Part shown: piece by piece, positions 35,605-44,652 of the stretch | Layout of the letters: every line of letters begins with the position of its first letter | Position numbering within the stretch: the first letter of the stretch is position 1 | Assembly: GCA_029907205.1 (NCBI GenBank) | Contig: JARYMI010000014.1 | Location: forward strand, 1 to 64,000 | Source: Clostridiales bacterium | Lineage (GTDB): Bacteria; Acidobacteriota; Aminicenantia; Aminicenantales; UBA8522 | Reading direction: 5' to 3' | Length of the DNA: 64,000 nt | The notes under the pieces: model-generated | Seen by the model: the letters and a program-made list of their open reading frames with translations, nothing else | What the model was told of the DNA's origin: nothing | The model's database searches: none | Position numbers and translations under genes: made by a program

Positions 35605-37122
35605 TTACTTCTCGTCTTTCTTGAAACGGAGGTTGAAATTGTTCAGGGCGGAAGCGATTTCGTTGTCCAGATCGCCGTCAATGGCTTTCTTCTCAGCGAT
35701 CTTCTTGAGCAAGTCCGGGTGCTCGTTATTCATGAATTCGTAGAGCTTTGCTTCGTAATCTTTGATGATACTTACCGGAAACTGATCAAGAAATCCCCTG
35801 TTCCCGGCGTAGATGATCAGGATCTGTTTTTCCACAGGAAGGGGAACATACTGGTCCTGCTTGAGAATCTCGGTCAGCCTTTCTCCCCGGTCGAGCTGAG
35901 CCTGGCTGGCTTTATCCAGTTCTGTGCCAAACTGGGCGAAGGTCACGAGCTCCCGGTACTGGGCCAGGTCGAGCCGCAGCTTTCCCGCCACCTGCTTCAT
36001 GGCCTTGACCTGCGCATTCCCGCCCACGCGGGAAACAGAAATGCCGACGTTGATGGCTGGCCTGATGCCCGCGTTGAACAGCTCTTGCTCCAAATAGATC
36101 TGTCCGTCAGTAATCGAGATGACGTTGGTCGGGATGTATCCAGAAACGTCTCCGGCCTGGGTTTCGATAATCGGCAGAGCGGTCAGGCTGCCCCCTCCGA
36201 ACTGGTCGTTGAGCTTGGCGGCTCTCTCTAAGAGCCTGGAATGGAGGTAAAAAACATCGCCGGGGTAGGCTTCCCGTCCAGGAGGCCGGCGCAGGAGGAG
36301 CGATATCTCCCGGTAGGCGGCCGCGTGCTTGGACAGGTCGTCGTAGATCAGGAGGGCATGCCGGCCTCTATCCCTGAAATACTCGCCGATGGCACAGCCG
36401 CTATAAGGAGCCAGATACTGAAGCGAACTCGGATCGCTGGCCGAGGCCGCCACGACGATCGTGTAGTCCATCGCTCCGTAATCCTCAAGGGTCTTGATGA
36501 TATAAGCGATGGTTGAGTTTTTCTGGCCGATGGCCACGTAAACACAGACGACGTCCCCATTTTTCTGGTTAATGATCGTGTCTATGGCGATGGCCGTCTT
36601 CCCTGTTTGGCGGTCACCAATGATGAGCTCCCTCTGGCCGCGGCCGATCGGGATCATGGCGTCTATAGCTTTGATTCCCGTCTGGACGGCCTCCCTCACG
36701 GGAAGCCGGTCGACAACGCCCGGCGCCAAACGCTCGACGACCATGAACTCATCAGTCTCAACCGGCCCCTTCCCATCCAGTGGAATGCCGAGGGGGTTGA
36801 CGACCCGGCCGATAAGGGCAGGCCCGGAGGGAACCTGCATGATCCGGTGCGTCCGCTTGACCAGGTCCCCTTCCTTAACGAGGTGGCTTTCCCCTAAAAG
36901 GACGACTCCCACGCTCTCTTCCTCAAGGTTGAGCGCCAGCCCGAAGACATCGCGGGGAAACTCCAACAACTCATTGTACATCACCCGGTCGAGGCCGTAG
37001 ACGCGGGCGATTCCGTCCCCCACAGAAGTGACCGTTCCGATTTCTTTGATGTCGACTTCTGTCTGGTAGCCTTCAATTTGCTGCTGAATAATTTTGGTGA
37101 TTTCGTCTGCTTTTATTTCCAT
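35605..37122 (-). CDS. atpA: F1 ATP synthase alpha subunit
   Basis: 505-residue non-catalytic nucleotide-binding subunit. P-loop [18 protein letters not shown], the region around [61 protein letters not shown], and [37 protein letters not shown] are all present and continuous. The delta subunit lies immediately upstream (8-base gap) and gamma downstream. Full length, no frameshift. Confidence 0.97.
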   Translation of the reverse strand: MEIKADEITKIIQQQIEGYQTEVDIKEIGTVTSVGDGIARVYGLDRVMYNELLEFPRDVFGLALNLEEESVGVVLLGESHLVKEGDLVKRTHRIMQVPSGPALIGRVVNPLGIPLDGKGPVETDEFMVVERLAPGVVDRLPVREAVQTGIKAIDAMIPIGRGQRELIIGDRQTGKTAIAIDTIINQKNGDVVCVYVAIGQKNSTIAYIIKTLEDYGAMDYTIVVAASASDPSSLQYLAPYSGCAIGEYFRDRGRHALLIYDDLSKHAAAYREISLLLRRPPGREAYPGDVFYLHSRLLERAAKLNDQFGGGSLTALPIIETQAGDVSGYIPTNVISITDGQIYLEQELFNAGIRPAINVGISVSRVGGNAQVKAMKQVAGKLRLDLAQYRELVTFAQFGTELDKASQAQLDRGERLTEILKQDQYVPLPVEKQILIIYAGNRGFLDQFPVSIIKDYEAKLYEFMNNEHPDLLKKIAEKKAIDGDLDNEIASALNNFNLRFKKDEK

Positions 37123-37130
37123 TGTCCTCG

Positions 37131-37673
37131 CTACCCTTCGCAGATTTTCTCTTTGAGCCTGGCTAAGTGGCCTCTTATGGAAGCGTCGTACACAACGTTG
37201 CCCTTTCTAAGGGAAATCCCTGCCACGAGGTCAGGGTCGATTCTGTACTGAAGATACACCGGCCTTCTCTCCAAGCGTTCGAGCTCTTTCTGGAGCCTTC
37301 CCTTCTGGCTCTCGGTCAAGGCGACAACTGAATTGACTTCAAAAGTGGAAACGCCTTTCTTCTCATGCCATAAAAGAGGCATGACCTTGAGAATCTCGGG
37401 CAGGAGATTTAACCGGCTCTTCTCCACGAGCAAAATGAGGAAGCGCGATGTCTTTTCGGCAAACGAGCAGGCGGCAATAACATTCTTGATGATAACGCTT
37501 TTTTTGCTGGCCGGGACGAACGGGCTGGCCAGAAGATCAGACAGCTCTTTATGGGTTTGAAAAAAAGTCCAGAATTCACCGAGCTCCTGGCTCACGAGGT
37601 TGAACTCGTTATCATCCTTGAGCGCGTTCACTAAACCTAAGGCATATCTTTTAACGAGAACGAGAGTCTTCAT
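37131..37673 (-). CDS. atpH: F1 ATP synthase delta subunit
   Basis: 180-residue stator subunit (OSCP-like) joining the b stalk to the top of F1. The N-terminal helical domain ([32 protein letters not shown]) and the C-terminal motif [35 protein letters not shown] are diagnostic. The start overlaps the end of the b-subunit gene by 23 bases, and alpha follows after 8 bases. Confidence 0.93.
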   Translation of the reverse strand: MKTLVLVKRYALGLVNALKDDNEFNLVSQELGEFWTFFQTHKELSDLLASPFVPASKKSVIIKNVIAACSFAEKTSRFLILLVEKSRLNLLPEILKVMPLLWHEKKGVSTFEVNSVVALTESQKGRLQKELERLERRPVYLQYRIDPDLVAGISLRKGNVVYDASIRGHLARLKEKICEG

Positions 37674-38241
37674 AAAGCTTCCCTATCCCTTGGATCGACT
37701 TCTCAATAAGACGAGAATGGAGCTCGTCGGTCATCCTCTTTTCGATTCTCGACCTGGCGAGAGACACGGCCAGCTCGGCAGCATGCTTTCTCAGCCTTCG
37801 GCGGGCAAGCTTGCTGTGTCTCGTGATCTCCTGCCCGGCAAAGGCTTTTATTCTCTCTGCTTCCTGGCGAGCATAGGACAAAATCCGGTTTTTTTCCGCC
37901 TGTCCGGCCTCTTCTCCGCCAATCTTAATCCGTTCGATTTCATCGCCAAGCTCGGCCAACCGCTTTTTCGCCGTTTCGAGGTTTTCCTCCGCCGATTTTC
38001 TGGCCCGTTCAGTCTCTTTTATCGTTTTCTCGATAGACAGGACGATCTCCTTTAAGAAAGCCCTGGCCGGTTTTGCGAGAAAAAAGGCAAGGGCTCCAAA
38101 AAGGAGCAAGAAATTTACTGTCTTGCCCAAAAAGTCGAGAAGGGCTGAACCATGTCCTTCCTCTGTTGACGCCGCGCCCGTCGCCAGAGGAAGAGAAAGG
38201 AGAAGGAGGAAAACGAAGGCGGACGCTTTTTTCGCCATCAA
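37651..38241 (-). CDS. atpF: F0 ATP synthase b subunit
   Basis: 196-residue peripheral-stalk subunit. The N-terminus looks like a signal peptide (AFVFLLLLSLPLATGAAS), then a membrane helix near VNFLLLFGALAFFLAKPARAFLKE, then a long charged coiled coil (EKTIKETERARKSAEENLETAKKRLAELGDEIERIK). An N-terminal extension before the membrane helix occurs in several lineages. It overlaps the upstream b' gene by 4 bases. It probably forms a heterodimer with b'. Confidence 0.9.
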   Translation of the reverse strand: MMAKKASAFVFLLLLSLPLATGAASTEEGHGSALLDFLGKTVNFLLLFGALAFFLAKPARAFLKEIVLSIEKTIKETERARKSAEENLETAKKRLAELGDEIERIKIGGEEAGQAEKNRILSYARQEAERIKAFAGQEITRHSKLARRRLRKHAAELAVSLARSRIEKRMTDELHSRLIEKSIQGIGKLYEDSRSR

Positions 38242-38654
38242 TTTAACAGCTTCTTCTCGATACGTTCCGCCAGACCGGAGGCTTCTCTTTCCAGCTTGGC
38301 TTTGAGTTCTTCGACGGCCCGGTCGAGGTCAGCCCGGGCTTGCTCGACTCGTTCCTTGCATTCGGCGCTGATCTCAAAAATCATCCGGTTTTTCTCCAGA
38401 AGAGCCTCGGCCACCAGAGCTTCCCGTGCTACCTCAGCTGCTGCCCGCGCCTGTTTTACTGATTTTTCAATTTCCGCAAGGCTCTTCTGGTAAGATTCGA
38501 CGGCCTTTTCGAAGGCTCGCTTGTCAGCGCTGATACCTTTTTCTCTCTCTTCTCTAACCCGGCGAACTCGGTTGAAAAAGAGCTTGGACAGGACAAAAAC
38601 AAGGACCCAGACGATGATGAAAACGACGATGACGTTGGCGTCCAAAGAAAGCAT
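38238..38654 (-). CDS. atpF': F0 ATP synthase b' subunit
   Basis: 138-residue second b-type stalk protein: a single N-terminal membrane helix (VIVVFIIVWVLVFVLSKLFF) followed by a coiled coil (RVRRVREEREKGISADKRAFEKAVESYQKSLAEIEKS). It has no signal peptide, unlike the partner b subunit. It is the first gene of the F1/stalk cluster; no a (atpB) or c (atpE) gene is present upstream, so these must lie elsewhere. No Shine-Dalgarno sequence precedes its ATG, and a promoter-like -10 lies only 5 bases before it. Confidence 0.88.
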   Translation of the reverse strand: MLSLDANVIVVFIIVWVLVFVLSKLFFNRVRRVREEREKGISADKRAFEKAVESYQKSLAEIEKSVKQARAAAEVAREALVAEALLEKNRMIFEISAECKERVEQARADLDRAVEELKAKLEREASGLAERIEKKLLN

Positions 38655-38975
38655 GGCGCGTTATAAAAAAGTAAAAAATCAGGGCAAAATTTACCATGTT
38701 CACCCCAAAAAAGCAAGCCGCCGCCGGAATCGCTGCGGAATCGCTGCTCCAAACGGTACGATCTCTAAATTTGTGATGGAGTTTGCGTTTGAGAGAAGGG
38801 GTCCTGTCACGGCGCGTCCCCGTCCGTCCTCGCTCCACCCATCCCCCCGTGGGGAACCCCTTACGCTGCGGGCGTTGCGGGGACTGACGCCGTGCCACCC
38901 CTTCTTTCAGAGCACATCAAATTATCATGATAATGGGGATGCTCTCCCGGCGAATGAAAGGTGAGGGACATTAAG
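38655..38975. other. 321-base intergenic region between folC and the atp cluster
   Basis: Contains the candidate atp promoter near 38660-38687, a GC-rich middle without a start-to-stop frame of coding character, and a perfect 14-base palindrome attatcatgataat at 38921-38934, close to the folC stop. The palindrome could be an operator or part of a read-through control site. No hairpin plus T-run terminator was recognised. Confidence 0.45.
38660..38687 (-). promoter_or_regulatory. possible promoter for the atp cluster, implying a leaderless transcript
   Basis: On the minus strand: TTGCCC (38687-38682), 16-base spacer, TATAAC (38665-38660). The ATG of atpF' begins at 38654, so a normal start point would fall on or beside the ATG. 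No ribosome site is present. Confidence 0.4.
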
Positions 38976-40271
38976 TCAGGGCCATTCGGGGAAATGGCGT
39001 TTGGCCTCTCCTACAAGAAAAAGCGAGCCCGTGACGAGGACAGCTCCGCTCGGGGGGGTCAGCTCGAGGGCTCTTCGGATGGCCTTTCGGGCATCCGGCT
39101 CAAGGGTGGCCTCCTTGCCGATACCCCTGGCCTCAGCTCTTATCTCCTCTGGAGAGGCGGCTCTTTTGTAAGGGAAGCTCGTCAGGAAAATGACTTTAGC
39201 AAGGGGGAAAAGCAACCGGGCTACTTTCTTGATTCTTTTGTCCCTCATGATCCCGAAGACAAGAGTCAACGGCCGGGGAAGGAAATCTCTGACGTATTCC
39301 CGGAGAGCTCTGGCTCCTTCTTCATTATGAGCGCCGTCAAGGATGACGAGGGGCTGATGGCTGACAGTTTCGAGCCTGCCTGGCCACCGAGTCCGGCGAA
39401 TCCCTTGAATAATCTTGTTTTTCTCCAGGCGCTTCCAGGTTCGGTTGAGCACCGAAGCAACGGCTATGACCACAGCGGCATTCCTGCCCTGATGCCCGCC
39501 AGCAAGAGAAGGCGTGTAGACGAAATTCTGGCCACCCAAACGATAGCTGAAACGATATCCCTTCGACACCCTCCTCGCCTGAAAACCAGCCGCTTCATCA
39601 AAGACTCTGAGCAACGGGGCGTTCAGTTCTCTGGCCTTTTTTCTGATCACCTCGTATGTCCTTCCCCTTGAGACGCCGCAGACGACCGGAACCGCGGGTT
39701 TGATGATGCCGGCTTTTTCGAAAGCGATCTGGCCCAAGGTTCGGCCCAAAAATTCCTCGTGGTCCCTCGACACCGAGGAGATAACCGAAACCAAAGGAGT
39801 GACGACGTTCGTGGCGTCGAGCCTCCCGCCCATCCCCACTTCGAGGACTGCTATGTCCACGTTCCGTCTTTTGAAGTAAAGAAAGGCCAGGCAGGTCAGC
39901 ATCTCGAAATAGGTGGGCGTCGATTCGAGCTTCCTTTCAGCAACAAGCCCATCGACCACATCCCTGAGGAAAGTCAGCTGCCGGCAGAAAGCCTGCGTCG
40001 GGATCGGATCATCACCAACTTTAATCCTTTCTTCAACCCTGATCAGATGGGGAGACGTGTAAAGGCCAACACGGAACCCATGATTGAAAAGAACGCTTGC
40101 CAGCATGGCGCAGACAGAACCCTTGCCGTTGGTGCCGGCGACCAAGATGGAGGGGTATTTCTCGTGCGGCTGTCCTAAAGCTTCGAGGACAGTTCGGACG
40201 TTTTCGAGCCCGAACTTGACGCCGCTGGCGAGTATCTGCTGGAGATAGTCCAGGCACTGCCCATAGTTCAT
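38976..40271 (-). CDS. folC: bifunctional folylpolyglutamate synthase / dihydrofolate synthase
   Basis: Mur-ligase-fold enzyme of 431 residues that adds glutamate to folates. ATP-binding loop ILVAGTNGKGSVCAMLASVL, then LYTSPHLIRVEERIKV, AVLEVGMGGRLDATNVV, VSRDHEEFLGRTLGQIAFEKAGIIKP, and the C-terminal domain VILDGAHNEEGARAL are all typical. Its ATG shares one base with the accD stop (TGATG), indicating translational coupling; accD-folC adjacency is a common bacterial arrangement. Confidence 0.95.
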   Translation of the reverse strand: MNYGQCLDYLQQILASGVKFGLENVRTVLEALGQPHEKYPSILVAGTNGKGSVCAMLASVLFNHGFRVGLYTSPHLIRVEERIKVGDDPIPTQAFCRQLTFLRDVVDGLVAERKLESTPTYFEMLTCLAFLYFKRRNVDIAVLEVGMGGRLDATNVVTPLVSVISSVSRDHEEFLGRTLGQIAFEKAGIIKPAVPVVCGVSRGRTYEVIRKKARELNAPLLRVFDEAAGFQARRVSKGYRFSYRLGGQNFVYTPSLAGGHQGRNAAVVIAVASVLNRTWKRLEKNKIIQGIRRTRWPGRLETVSHQPLVILDGAHNEEGARALREYVRDFLPRPLTLVFGIMRDKRIKKVARLLFPLAKVIFLTSFPYKRAASPEEIRAEARGIGKEATLEPDARKAIRRALELTPPSGAVLVTGSLFLVGEAKRHFPEWP

Positions 40272-41059
40272 CAGTATCTGTTCAGAAGAAGCCTCAGAGC
40301 CTTGATGATGTACGCGCGCAGGTTCTTCCTGCCGACGACATCGTCCAGCATTCCGTGTTTGAGCAAGAATTCAGACTGCTGGAAGCCTTTGGGCAGCTTT
40401 TCCTTGATCGTCTGTTCAATGACTCTTGGCCCGGCGAACCCGATGAGGGCGTTGGGCTCGGCGATATTCAGGTCCCCTAACATCGCATAGCTCGCCGTCA
40501 CGCCTCCAGTGGTTGGGTCTGTCAGGATCGAAATGAACGGGAGCCGCTCCTGACCCAGCCGGGCAAGGGCAGCGCTCGTTTTCATCAACTGCATAAGAGA
40601 CAGGGCTCCTTCCTGCATCCTGGCCCCGCCCGAGCAGGATATGATGAGCACGGGCAACCTCTCGACGCAAGCCCTTTCGATGGCGCGGGTGACTTTTTCG
40701 CCCACCACGGAGCCCATGCTCCCGCCCAAGAAGGCGAACTCCATGGCAGAAACGATCGCCTCTATCCCGCCTATTTTCCCTCTGGCGTTGACGACAGCCT
40801 CGGTGAGTTCTGTTTTCTTTTGATTCTCCTGCAGCCTTTGGGAATACTTTTGTGAATCTTCAAAACGGAGAACATCAACCGGGAAGATTCCTTCATCCAG
40901 CCGCGTGTATTTCCCCTCATCAAAGAGCATGCCCAGGCGCTCCAGGGCCGACAGCCTGAAATGGAAATTGCAGGCCGGACAGACGTGCTGATTATCCAGG
41001 ATGTCCTGTTTGTACAAAATTTTTTGGCAATTGTTGCAGCGCGTCCAAAGGTTTGTCAT
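40271..41059 (-). CDS. accD: acetyl-CoA carboxylase carboxyltransferase beta subunit
   Basis: Transfers the carboxyl group from carboxybiotin to acetyl-CoA in fatty-acid synthesis, together with AccA (not in the window). An N-terminal zinc ribbon has C8, C11, C27 and C30 (CNNCQ...CPAC). The crotonase-like core includes LGGSMGSVVGEKVTRAIE, LPVLIISCSGGARMQEGALSLMQ, LTDPTTGGVTASYAMLGDLNIAEPNALIGFAGPRVIEQT and the C-terminal GMLDDVVGRK. At 262 residues it lacks only the variable N-terminal leader seen in longer homologues. It sits between a receiver-domain gene and folC. Confidence 0.95.
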   Translation of the reverse strand: MTNLWTRCNNCQKILYKQDILDNQHVCPACNFHFRLSALERLGMLFDEGKYTRLDEGIFPVDVLRFEDSQKYSQRLQENQKKTELTEAVVNARGKIGGIEAIVSAMEFAFLGGSMGSVVGEKVTRAIERACVERLPVLIISCSGGARMQEGALSLMQLMKTSAALARLGQERLPFISILTDPTTGGVTASYAMLGDLNIAEPNALIGFAGPRVIEQTIKEKLPKGFQQSEFLLKHGMLDDVVGRKNLRAYIIKALRLLLNRY

Positions 41060-41067
41060 CGGCGGGG

Positions 41068-41538
41068 TTAATCGTCCCTTGAGGTTGGCTCTACGGAGCT
41101 CAGCCTCCGGGAGAGGCTTTTGATGATGGAAGCGGAATCGGGTAAATCTTCTTCCAAATCTTCTTCTTCGCTGAGAAGATTAACCACCGAACGGACGAGC
41201 CTCTCTTTGTCCACAGGCTTCTCAAAATAATCAGACGCGCCAAAGCTGGACAGGGCCTCTAGCCTGTATTGGGGCCCTCTGTACAAACCTGTGACGATGA
41301 CAACGGGAACCCGGCCGTGGGTTTCCTCGAAGATCCTCTTGGTCAAGTCAAAGCCGTGGATCTTCGGGAGGATGGCTTCAAGGATGACCGCATCTGGCTT
41401 TTCCTCTTTGTATTTTTCGTAAGCGGTCAGCCCGTCGGCGGCTGTGATAACCTGGAATTTATGGCTTTCAAACAGCGCGGCCAAAGATTCCAGGCTCGTG
41501 CTGTCGTAGTCGACAATCAGGATCTTTCTTTCTGTCAT
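41068..41538 (-). CDS. single-domain response regulator with Glu at the phospho-acceptor position
   Basis: CheY-like receiver domain plus an acidic, Ser-rich tail; 156 residues. ATG at 41538 (MTERKILIVDYDS) is chosen over a TTG 4 codons upstream. The acidic pair Asp10/Asp12, the Thr in PVVIVTG and the Lys in DYFEKPVD are all present. The residue aligned with the phosphorylated Asp is Glu54 (PDAVILEAILP, where D-x-x-LP is usual). Asp-to-Glu at this site often mimics phosphorylation, so the protein may be constitutively on or regulated otherwise. No output domain and no histidine kinase are nearby. It lies 8 bases upstream of accD. Confidence 0.85.
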   Translation of the reverse strand: MTERKILIVDYDSTSLESLAALFESHKFQVITAADGLTAYEKYKEEKPDAVILEAILPKIHGFDLTKRIFEETHGRVPVVIVTGLYRGPQYRLEALSSFGASDYFEKPVDKERLVRSVVNLLSEEEDLEEDLPDSASIIKSLSRRLSSVEPTSRDD

Positions 41539-41603
41539 GAAAGCGTCCAAATTCTATATAAAAGACCAAGGAATTGTCAACGAAATCAAAGGCTCGCAAG
41601 AAT

Positions 41604-41631
41604 TTGAATTTCTGCTTGAATCAGGTATAAT
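41604..41631 (+). promoter_or_regulatory. sigma-70 promoter for the 41655 gene
   Basis: TTGAAT (41604-41609), 16-base spacer, consensus TATAAT (41626-41631), 24 bases before the ATG at 41655. Confidence 0.6.
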
Positions 41632-41654
41632 AAAAACAGAAAGCGGGCTGGAAA

Positions 41655-42395
41655 ATGAAAAAAGCGCTGAGCGTCATTTTCGTTTCCTTGCTCTGCGCGG
41701 TATTCCTTATTTCGCAGAGCCTTGTCGAGCTGTCCAAGCAGGAAAAGGAGCGGCGGGAAAAGCTCAAAGGGAAAAATGTCCGGGTGGTCACGAACGCGGA
41801 CTTGAAGTCGATGGCAAAAAAACCCGCCGTGTCTGTGAACGAGCCCGAGGCGACTGAGGAAAAAGTAGCCGAACCCGGGGAGCCGGCTCTCTTTGCGGGG
41901 ACAGAAGTAGAGCCCATGGCAGCACAAGAAGAACCGGGCAGAGAGGGCCCTTTCTATCAAGGCATCTCCTTTGCTTCAAGAGTGCTGCCAGAAACCTACT
42001 TGGTGGCGAATCCGGAGGCCGCCCTTGGTTTCCCGGATGGCAGCGTCGCCGTAATATCCATAAACGGCTTCCTCGACCTTGAGTTCAGCGCTGAAAACGG
42101 GCCCGGAGATGACATCGTTGTTTATGCCATAAGGTCCGGCTCACAAGAAGGAATATGGCCCGACACGATGAGCTACGCCGTTCTGGCCATGGGAGATCAG
42201 GGCGACTGGGAAGCGATAGGCCGAGGGGGCGGCATCACCACCCCGGAAAAATTCGACCTCGGAAACGTCAAAAGGATAAGGAAAATCAGGATTCTCTTTA
42301 AGTACTTTGACAACCCCGATTACGGCGTCGTTCCCTGGAGGCTCCATTCCGAGGAGTACACGATCGGCATCGATGCTGTCGGGGCTCTTCATTGA
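41655..42395 (+). CDS. secreted protein of unknown function
   Basis: 246 residues. A signal peptide (ALSVIFVSLLCAVFLISQS) is followed by a charged helical segment (VELSKQEKERREKLKGKNVRVV), then a low-complexity Pro/Glu-rich spacer (about residues 50-95). A C-terminal domain that looks like a discoidin or galactose-binding beta-sandwich comes last (AALGFPDGSVAVISINGFLDLEFSAENGPGDDIVVYAIR, VKRIRKIRILFKYFD). No catalytic motif was seen and the family cannot be named with confidence. It has its own promoter and leads a plus-strand run of glycan genes, which hints at, but does not prove, an envelope role. Confidence 0.75.
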   Translation: MKKALSVIFVSLLCAVFLISQSLVELSKQEKERREKLKGKNVRVVTNADLKSMAKKPAVSVNEPEATEEKVAEPGEPALFAGTEVEPMAAQEEPGREGPFYQGISFASRVLPETYLVANPEAALGFPDGSVAVISINGFLDLEFSAENGPGDDIVVYAIRSGSQEGIWPDTMSYAVLAMGDQGDWEAIGRGGGITTPEKFDLGNVKRIRKIRILFKYFDNPDYGVVPWRLHSEEYTIGIDAVGALH

Positions 42396-42480
42396 CCCTG
42401 CCAGCCTGAGAATTCCGTAAGACCCTTCTTTGAAGCACTCCTTGTTGATGGCGCAACCCCTTTATGATATATTTGCCGGG

Positions 42481-43470
42481 ATGGAAAAGCTCGAGAAGGT
42501 CAGCTTATCTATCATCATCCCTGTGTTCAACGAAGCCAAGAACTTGCCTGAGCTGTTCGATGAGCTCATGCCCGTCCTGGATAAACTCGGCCGGAGCTTC
42601 GAAGTCATTTTCATCGATGACGGGAGCACGGATGAGTCCTGGCGGGTTCTTCAATCTCTCCAGCAAAGAAGGTCAACTGTCAGGATTATCCAGTTGAGGA
42701 AGAATTTCGGGCAGACGGCGGCGCTTGCCGCGGGCTTCGATTATGCCAGGGGAGATGTCATCATCAACCTGGATGCCGACTTGCAGAACGACCCCAAGGA
42801 TATTCCGCTTCTCATCGATAGAGTCGAAGCGGGGTACGACATTGTCAGCGGCTGGCGAAAAAGCAGAAAAGACAGGTTCTTTTCCCGCCGCCTTCCCTCG
42901 GTCATCGCCAACTGGCTGATTTCCCGCCTGACCGGAGTCAGGCTTCATGACTACGGCTGCACGCTGAAGGCTTTCCGCAAAGACGTGATTAAGAACATTA
43001 AGCTCTACGGCGAGCTTCATCGCTTCATCCCGGCGATTGCCAGCCACATGGGAGTCGCCATCGCTGAAGTGAAGGTGAACCACCGGCCTCGCCGGCACGG
43101 GAAGTCGAAATACAGCTTCTTCCGCTTCAGCAGGGTCATCTTAGATATGCTGACGGTAAAGTTTCTTTTAAGCTACTCCACACGTCCTCTCCAGATCTTC
43201 GGCCTCATCGGGTTAGTGAGCGGCCTGCTCGGGTTTATCATCTCTTTCTGGCTGTCTTATCAAAGGCTTGTGTTGAATATAAGCGTGGCCAACCGCCCTC
43301 TCCTGCTGTTGGGCGTTCTGCTGATGGTTATTGGATTCCAGTTTATCACGCTGGGACTTCTGGCGGAGATGATGGTCCGGGCTTATCACGAGTCCGCGGG
43401 AAAGACCATCTATTTTGTCCGTCAAATCGTCGATTCAGAAACGAAGCCACGCTCTTCCGCCGAAAATTGA
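42481..43470 (+). CDS. GT2 glycosyltransferase, DPM1/GtrB/ArnC type
   Basis: Polyprenyl-phosphate glycosyltransferase of about 329 residues. The start at 42481 (MEKLEKVSLSIIIPVFNE) is preferred to a TTG 17 codons earlier. Motifs are FIDDGSTDESWRVL, the DxD-type INLDADLQNDPKDI, and GCTLKAFRKDVI with the HRPRRHGKSKY loop. Two C-terminal membrane helices (LLGFIISFWLSYQ and LLMVIGFQFITLGLLAEMMVR) are typical of GtrB/ArnC and anchor the enzyme to load a sugar onto undecaprenyl phosphate. Its stop overlaps the GT4 ATG by one base. Confidence 0.9.
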   Translation: MEKLEKVSLSIIIPVFNEAKNLPELFDELMPVLDKLGRSFEVIFIDDGSTDESWRVLQSLQQRRSTVRIIQLRKNFGQTAALAAGFDYARGDVIINLDADLQNDPKDIPLLIDRVEAGYDIVSGWRKSRKDRFFSRRLPSVIANWLISRLTGVRLHDYGCTLKAFRKDVIKNIKLYGELHRFIPAIASHMGVAIAEVKVNHRPRRHGKSKYSFFRFSRVILDMLTVKFLLSYSTRPLQIFGLIGLVSGLLGFIISFWLSYQRLVLNISVANRPLLLLGVLLMVIGFQFITLGLLAEMMVRAYHESAGKTIYFVRQIVDSETKPRSSAEN

Positions 43471-44642
43471 TGAACATCCTGATGCTCGCTCCCGAGCCGT
43501 TTTTCGAGCCTCGCGGAACACCGATCAGCGTCTATTTTCGAATCATGGCGTTGGGAGAGCTGGGCTACTCGGTCACTCTCTTGACCTATCCGCTCGGCCA
43601 GGATGTTCATCTCAAAGGACTGAAGATTGCCCGGCCGCCGAACCTCTTCCTCACGCGAAGGGTCAAGATCGGCCCTTCTCTGATGAAAATACCTCTCGAC
43701 CTGCTTCTCTTAATTTGGGCTGTTCGTGAGCTGGCCAGGAGGCCTTATGACCTCATTTTCTCGCACGAAGAAGCCGCTCTGTTAGGCGTCATACTGGCCA
43801 GAATCTGGCAAAAGCCCCATATCTACGACATGCACTCCAGCCTTCCTCAGCAGCTCGAAAATTTTGAATTCACTCGTTCCCCCCTCATTCTGTCCCTCTT
43901 CCAGAGGATCGAGCGCTTCATCCTGAGGAATTCCCAAGTTGTTATCGTCATCTGCCACGACCTCAAAGAAACCGTCAAACGATTGGGGGAAGGAAATAAG
44001 GCTTTCCTGCTCGAGAATTTCATCGACTTTCCCGCCGCGGACTATTCGCAAGAAGAATTGGCTGAAAAAAAGCGCGCCTTCGCCCCGTGCGAAGAAAAAA
44101 TCATCCTCTACGCCGGAAATTTCGAGCCCTACCAGGGGATTCCTCTACTGCTCCGGGCGGCGAGGCTTGTCGAGGCCAGAGCGAAGTTTCTCCTTGTCGG
44201 GGGGAGCGGAAAGCCCCTCGAGGAAATGAAAAAACTGGCGCAGAGCCTTGGCCTTTCTGAGAAAGTCATTTTCCTGGACAAAGTCCCCCCTTCGAAGGTG
44301 TCTTTTTACATCGACCTGGCAGATGTGCTCGTTTCCCCGCGTCTTTCGGGGACGAACACGCCCCTCAAGATTTATTCCTGGCTGAAGTCGGGAAAGCCGA
44401 TCGTGGCCACTGACCTCTGGACACACACCCAGGTTCTGAGCCGGGAGCAGGCCATCCTTGTCGCCCCTGACCCTCAGAGCCTGGCCAGAGGGATCGAATT
44501 CGCCTTGAAAAGCCCTGAAGCCATGACCAGAGCTCAGGCCGCAAGAGAATGGGCTGAAAGAGAATTCACTCCTGCAAAGTATTTGCAAAAAATGGCGTTG
44601 ATCCTGGAAAAAGCCTCTTCCCGTTTCCAGGAGAGAGGTTGA
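43470..44642 (+). CDS. glycosyltransferase family 4
   Basis: GT-B enzyme of 390 residues. The N-terminal half has APEPFFEPRGTPISVYFRIMAL (acceptor loop) and DLIFSHEEAALLG. The C-terminal donor domain has ILYAGNFEPYQGIPLLLRAA, FLLVGGSGKPLEEM, and the E-x7-E-like region SPRLSGTNTPLKIYSWLKSGKPIVATD. ATG at 43470 overlaps the preceding TGA (TGATG), so the two are coupled. It probably adds a sugar to a lipid-linked glycan; donor and acceptor are unknown. Confidence 0.88.
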   Translation: MNILMLAPEPFFEPRGTPISVYFRIMALGELGYSVTLLTYPLGQDVHLKGLKIARPPNLFLTRRVKIGPSLMKIPLDLLLLIWAVRELARRPYDLIFSHEEAALLGVILARIWQKPHIYDMHSSLPQQLENFEFTRSPLILSLFQRIERFILRNSQVVIVICHDLKETVKRLGEGNKAFLLENFIDFPAADYSQEELAEKKRAFAPCEEKIILYAGNFEPYQGIPLLLRAARLVEARAKFLLVGGSGKPLEEMKKLAQSLGLSEKVIFLDKVPPSKVSFYIDLADVLVSPRLSGTNTPLKIYSWLKSGKPIVATDLWTHTQVLSREQAILVAPDPQSLARGIEFALKSPEAMTRAQAAREWAEREFTPAKYLQKMALILEKASSRFQERG

Positions 44643-44652
44643 GTTAGAAACC

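Noticed and set aside
38961-39671. 236-residue plus-strand frame over folC
   Set aside because: Antisense shadow of folC, low-complexity and Pro/Ser-rich.
42430-42480. TTG at 42430 as start of the GT2 gene
   Set aside because: The extra 17 residues are not family-like, whereas MEKLEKVSLSIIIPVFNE from ATG 42481 fits the usual N-terminus.
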